DNA from: Pomacea canaliculata
Lineage: Eukaryota > Mollusca > Gastropoda > Architaenioglossa > Ampullariidae
NCBI RefSeq assembly: GCF_003073045.1
Contig: NC_037590.1
Location: 37,688,751 to 37,752,750, forward strand
DNA: 64,000 nt
Direction of reading: 5' to 3'
Shown: positions 62,275 through 64,000 of the stretch, one piece after another
How positions within the stretch are numbered: the stretch's first letter is position 1
How the letters are laid out: each line of letters starts with the position of its first letter
Program-made: the position numbers and the translations under genes
The notes under the pieces: generated by a model
The model's database searches: none
What the model was told of the DNA's origin: nothing
What the model saw: only the letters and a program-made list of their open reading frames with translations

Positions 62275-64000
62275 ATCCTGCAGTCACTGTAAAGGGGAAC
62301 AGATATAGAGGATGGGGGCGCTAAAAAGGAAGGGAAACATTAGAATGCATAGAGTAGTCCTGGCACGGTTACATCAGGCATGACATTTTGAAGACCACTG
62401 CGTATTACATTGACCCGTGGAGTATTTGCACAACAAAAACTGCGCAAAAATATACAGCTACACCGCAAAAACAGACAAAATCACAAAGAGCAAACGCGTG
62501 CACGCATAAAATAAAAGATAGAACGAGAGCCAACTCATGCGTGCACGCACAGAATCAGATGAAGCAAATGCTGTTGGAGGAAATGAGGAAAGTAGCATGT
62601 TAACCTTTCTAGGTATTAGCTATAATTATATAGTTTGGAAATTTATTTAGGGATTGGTGAGGAGGAAGATTAAGGCAGGCTTGGGTTAATAATTCTTCCT
62701 TGTTTTCAGACAATTGGTAAAGTTAACATAGCGAGTGTGTGTGTGAGTGAGCATTTGTGAACGTCTCACCATTTGACTTGTAGAAGCGCATTGAGACAGA
62801 TCATATGGCAATGATATAGATGATAATCATGACGATAATACAAATGTACTACCACTGCTATTGATACTACTATAGCAGCGCAACTGTAACTTAGTTCAGT
62901 ATCAATTCACCGATCCCTTTAAATAGTGTTTGGAGATTTCCCAACCGCTTACATTGAAAGCAGGAGTGCAAACACACTTCTTCAAGGCTGCCTAGGTCCT
63001 ATAGTCACAACGGAAAACACTCATGTTTATTGCCTTCAACGAACATGCCAGTTTTTTTTTTCTTTTTAAAGAAGGAGCTAGTCTTTAGAATAAGTAACAG
63101 GTTTCTCAGTCCTTGAGTTTACAAACCATGTTCCTCGGGCTATATTCATACAGAGCATGGGGGTCAAAGAGCAAACATGTAGGGACGAGTGCCAAGGGGA
63201 TTCCCCTCCCACTCCACCCTGCACAAACACACTGACTTACACGCTAACCCACATCCCGCCACACTCAGTCGTCAGTGTCCGCTTCCTTGTGTGGGACCTA
63301 CACTGGCAAAGGTTGTTGTCTATACTGTTGTTGTGGTCGCTGAGTGTGCGGGAAAGTCTCCTTGGGTAACTTCCTACATTCTTAGTCTAGCATGGATGGA
63401 TGGTGGGTGCGTATGTGTGTGTGTGCGCGCAACTTTGTAGAAGCTTTGAAGGCGACGGATTAGACTGTATGACATTAGCTTTGTCATCTATTGATTCATT
63501 TATTAATCCTATGGCAGGGATCAGTTTACAACCGGTTATGCCGGTCCGCTGGTACTAGTCTGTCAGGTGGGAATGGGGGAAGGGGTAGGATAAACAACTG
63601 CATAGACGGAGCTGCTTACAGGCTCGCCACATGCATGTGTTCACTCGTGCCAGCAATTCCTGTATCGTGCATTCTTTCTCGTTTCACAGTTTTTCCTTCT
63701 GTCCTTCTCGGCGTCGTCTTTCCTTCAAAGAAGAAGGGGCTGGGTTAGGTGCTCGTGTGGTTAATAAGTCTCATGGTTGTGTAGTTTTGGTATTGTTAAT
63801 TATTTTCTTTCAAAAGGGATTTGACTAGAAATTGAATCTGTTCTTTGGCCCAGAGCAGTAAGGGCCCTTGTTTATTCCACACCCTGATTGAGAAGCTGGT
63901 GACTCTCTTCCTTACGACTGCTTAAGGCTGTCTCGAAGTCTTTCCGTAGTAACGATAGGTGTGCAGGTTCTTTGCTTGTAGTCTTATTGTTCTGGAAGAC
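62275..64000. other. Intergenic to the window edge, no gene seen
   Basis: At 62784-62870 the sequence AGAAGCGCATTGAGACAGAT and following words resemble the 3' tail of a molluscan LINE that ends in a decayed ATT/GAT-type repeat; this is low confidence. Near 62945-62990 a short stretch reads LKAGVQTHFFKAA, like the conserved C-terminus of LINE ORF2 proteins. Nothing else is recognised. Confidence 0.35.

Noticed and set aside
1-64000. CRISPR arrays, bacterial operons, prophage or toxin-antitoxin systems
   Set aside because: Spliced genes, SINEs and microsatellites show animal nuclear DNA; no spaced direct-repeat array or operon structure exists.

Overview
This is AT-rich, intron-dense, repeat-rich nuclear DNA of an invertebrate animal, most likely a mollusc and perhaps a gastropod. 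The pointers are a tandem pair of secreted coiled-coil C1q-domain genes (a family greatly expanded in molluscs), long GACA/GGCA, AAT and GAT microsatellites, several tRNA-derived SINE families, and introns of 0.2 to 3 kb. The species assignment is an inference. No prokaryotic, plasmid or phage feature was seen. All six genes I could build lie on the minus strand. I derived exon limits by matching GT/AG sites to codon phase.

Layout: 1-8195 is the 5' two thirds of an NMDA-type (GluN2-like) ionotropic glutamate receptor, nine exons, running off the left edge. 8.2-28.4 kb is a 20-kb gene-poor stretch with SINEs, microsatellites, a 25-bp minisatellite, two palindromic MITE-like elements and a decayed LINE reverse transcriptase. 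28457-34052 is a complete six-exon tetraspanin, with an inverted-repeat element built of 15-bp units in one intron. 34-37.4 kb is intergenic, with a SINE and a MITE-like palindrome. 37468-40572 is a six-exon HAUS2 (augmin subunit) gene. 41.2-46.3 kb is a C1q cluster: a relic first exon and two two-exon genes with their own promoters. 47.2-58.4 kb is a twelve-exon PIK3AP1/BANK1-type adaptor (TIR-like, DBB, ankyrin-like, YVDM motif) with a 2-kb 3' UTR that carries a clean hAT-type MITE. 58.4-64 kb has no gene I can support, only SINEs and a LINE-tail-like stretch.

The genes do not form a pathway: receptor, membrane organiser, spindle component, secreted immune-type lectins and a phosphoinositide 3-kinase adaptor sit side by side. 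The C1q cluster and the adaptor both belong to the innate-immune repertoire, but nothing shows they are co-regulated. I found no clearly new multigene system. The best leads are the C1q cluster (paralogue frame mismatch, SINE-joined open frame, relic exon), the foldback element with 15-bp periodicity, the MITE inside the adaptor's 3' UTR, and the well-preserved invertebrate BCAP-like gene.
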